A stretch of DNA of 64,000 bases, from contig NZ_JABEQQ010000001.1 of NCBI RefSeq assembly GCF_013184075.1, forward strand, positions 744,001 to 808,000, given 5' to 3'. This DNA comes from Lentilactobacillus kribbianus (lineage in GTDB: Bacteria; Bacillota; Bacilli; Lactobacillales; Lactobacillaceae). Position 1 is the stretch's first letter; every line of letters starts with the position of its first letter. The notes under the pieces are model-generated. The model did not search any database. It had not been told where the DNA came from and was given only the letters and a program-made list of their open reading frames with translations. The position numbers and the translations under genes were made by a program. Below are positions 62,419 to 64,000 of the stretch, piece by piece.

Positions 62419-64000
62419 ATGTTAATGAAACTTACGATGGCTAATATTAAAAGCCATTTAAGAGATTACATTGTCTTATTGACGGGGTTAGTGATGTCTT
62501 CAGCCATTTTTTATATGTTTGCTAACCTAGCTACTAATGAGGCATTGATTAAATCTGATTTAAACTTTAAGTTTGCTTCAGTAGTTTTCATTTTTGGTTT
62601 AATTTTGTTAGCCATTATTACGTTGGTATACGTTATGTATGCTAATCAATTTTTACTAAATATGCGTCAACACGATTATGGTTTGTTTATGATGCTGGGA
62701 GCCAAGAAAAGTCGTGTTAGTCAACTTTTGGTTCTAGAAACGATGGTAATTGGATTAGGTGCCACCGTTATTGGCATCATTATTGGTATTTTGGCTACCG
62801 GTGGGTTATCAGGATGGTTGTTAGGTAATTTGGGCTTAACTATTCACCATTTCAATCCGGTATATCCTAAGGCTATTTTAGTTACTTTGGCATTATTTTT
62901 AGCTTTGTTTTTTATTGCCGCAATGCTTAACTTACAACGGATGATTAAAACTCCTGTTTTGAAGCTATTAAAACAAGCAGATACAGTTGATCGGGTAAAC
63001 TTTAAACCTGTGCGTTTAGTTGTCCAAGCCATCTTGGGAATTGGATTATTGGCGGTTGGTTACTGGGCGATGGATTCTATCACTACCTTGCAATTATTAT
63101 CGGTACCAATTGCTATTGTTACCATTACCATCGGTAGTTACCTGATTTTTCGGGCAGTCATTTTATTAATTCTGAACCTTATTAAGAAGACCAATTGGGC
63201 AACCAAAGGACTAAATGACTTCACGATTTCGCAAATTATGTTTCGGGTACGAGATTACACCAAAATATTAACGATTACTTCCTTATTGTTTGCGATGGCT
63301 TTAGGTGCCATTACCGTGGGGGCGGGCTTTCGGCGTGATATTCCACTAATTGCTAATAATACATCAGCCTATACGTTAGCGATTAATGACCCTGATGCCA
63401 CTCAAACTAAACAATTGAAGCAATTAACGGATGCTAATCAAATTACTTATCAACAAAAATTTGCTGATAATAAGGTTTACTACCTGCAATCAGAATTGCA
63501 AAAAAATCCGTTTAAGGAAGCTATTCCTAGCAATAAACCCCAAGCAAAGGCGCATTACCGCAATGTAAGTGTTGATAAGTTAACCCAAAATCAACAATAT
63601 GAATTTGCGATGCTAAGTGGTAAAAAACAAACTCTTAAAGCTCAATTTTTAAGTACGGGCGAATTTAGTCCAATTAAGGCACCAGTACAACGAGTAATCT
63701 TGGTTAAAGTGAAAAGTATTCCGGCCAATTATCAAGTCTTGAATAAATTAAATAAAAGTCAAAACAGTAAACACCCAAGTGCCATGCCAGAAATTACCTT
63801 TGGTTCCTTTAATACTTATCTATTAAGTATTAGTATTTTCGGTGGTTTGGAATTTGTGGGTTACTTCTTGGGAATCGCCTTTTTGGCAATGTTGGCTAGT
63901 TGCTTAATGTTCAAGATTTTAGCCGGCGCTACGCAAGACCAAATTCGTTACCGGATGTTAGCTAAAATTGGAACTCGACGTTCATTATTAAAACGCAGTA
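62419..64000 (+). CDS. ABC transporter permease, BceB-like (3' end outside window)
   Basis: The open frame runs from ATG 62419 (seven bases after AGGAGG) to the window end without a stop, at least 527 residues. An N-terminal membrane helix (LLTGLVMSSAIFYMFANLA), then helix pairs (about 50-75, 105-130, 150-175), the FtsX-type NMRQHDYGLFMMLGAKKSRV, four more helices (about 195-270), an extracellular domain (about 310-455) and further C-terminal helices. The ten-helix-with-large-loop layout is that of BceB/VraE permeases for peptide-antibiotic resistance. Confidence 0.88.
   Translation, partial: MLMKLTMANIKSHLRDYIVLLTGLVMSSAIFYMFANLATNEALIKSDLNFKFASVVFIFGLILLAIITLVYVMYANQFLLNMRQHDYGLFMMLGAKKSRVSQLLVLETMVIGLGATVIGIIIGILATGGLSGWLLGNLGLTIHHFNPVYPKAILVTLALFLALFFIAAMLNLQRMIKTPVLKLLKQADTVDRVNFKPVRLVVQAILGIGLLAVGYWAMDSITTLQLLSVPIAIVTITIGSYLIFRAVILLILNLIKKTNWATKGLNDFTISQIMFRVRDYTKILTITSLLFAMALGAITVGAGFRRDIPLIANNTSAYTLAINDPDATQTKQLKQLTDANQITYQQKFADNKVYYLQSELQKNPFKEAIPSNKPQAKAHYRNVSVDKLTQNQQYEFAMLSGKKQTLKAQFLSTGEFSPIKAPVQRVILVKVKSIPANYQVLNKLNKSQNSKHPSAMPEITFGSFNTYLLSISIFGGLEFVGYFLGIAFLAMLASCLMFKILAGATQDQIRYRMLAKIGTRRSLLKRS

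Overview
The window is low-GC Gram-positive chromosomal DNA. Several traits point to a lactic acid bacterium of the family Lactobacillaceae: strong AGGAGG ribosome binding sites, frequent TTG/GTG starts, cell-surface proteins with DUF5776-like and GW-like repeats, CcpA cre sites, a CBS-less IMP dehydrogenase, an ornithine decarboxylase/PotE acid-resistance operon, and the gene order rsmG-parA-parB-DUF951-ychF-DUF1129-guaB. The species cannot be fixed from the sequence alone.

Layout. 0-5 kb: end of an unrecognised gene, two small genes, glycerol kinase behind a cre site, a membrane protein and an RlmCD-type rRNA methyltransferase. 5-8.4 kb: a short-chain dehydrogenase, then a TPP riboswitch controlling thiM-thiD-thiE. 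8.5-12.3 kb: a fused ABC exporter, a small secreted protein and glycerol dehydrogenase. 12.5-20.2 kb: a run of secreted or surface genes (BspA-like/DUF5776 protein, a secreted propeller-like protein, an NlpC/P60 hydrolase, a GH25 muramidase with three wall-binding repeats, an SGNH hydrolase, an Asn/Pro-rich surface protein) with a sigma-factor fragment among them. 20.3-24.8 kb: a cre-overlapped promoter, a long leader with decayed coding remnants, and a nucleoside/purine salvage operon. 24.9-30.6 kb: the conserved chromosome-partition/housekeeping block. 30.7-33.9 kb: a two-component system with a D,D-carboxypeptidase. 34-41.4 kb: azlCD and the ornithine decarboxylase operon (two paralogues plus potE). 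41.6-48.8 kb: lysS, murE, cfa, a membrane-anchored repeat protein, an AI-2E family permease and gpmA. 48.6-53.5 kb: an accessory island at the 3' end of gpmA. 53.6-64 kb: guanine deaminase/purine permease, an HrtBA-like ABC exporter, a membrane-anchored MerR-type regulator, zinc-ribbon and matrixin-type small proteins, a TIM44-like protein and a BceAB-like ABC transporter that runs off the window.

The most unusual part is the island at gpmA. The last 262 bp of gpmA with its terminator are repeated 3.2 kb downstream (about 96% identical). All eight coding differences are synonymous, and a third, diverged copy of the very end lies 1.4 kb further on. Between the first two copies sit a decayed, frameshifted tyrosine integrase, about 450 bp of hairpin-rich non-coding DNA and a 402-residue reverse transcriptase. 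The reverse transcriptase has retron-type signatures (NAxxH-like NVQRH, a YxDD catalytic motif YYDD, and ITG in place of VTG) and an N-terminal two-helix membrane region in the same polypeptide. I read this as a candidate retron-like defence module in which the membrane part is fused to the reverse transcriptase, carried by a site-specifically integrated element. That function is inference.
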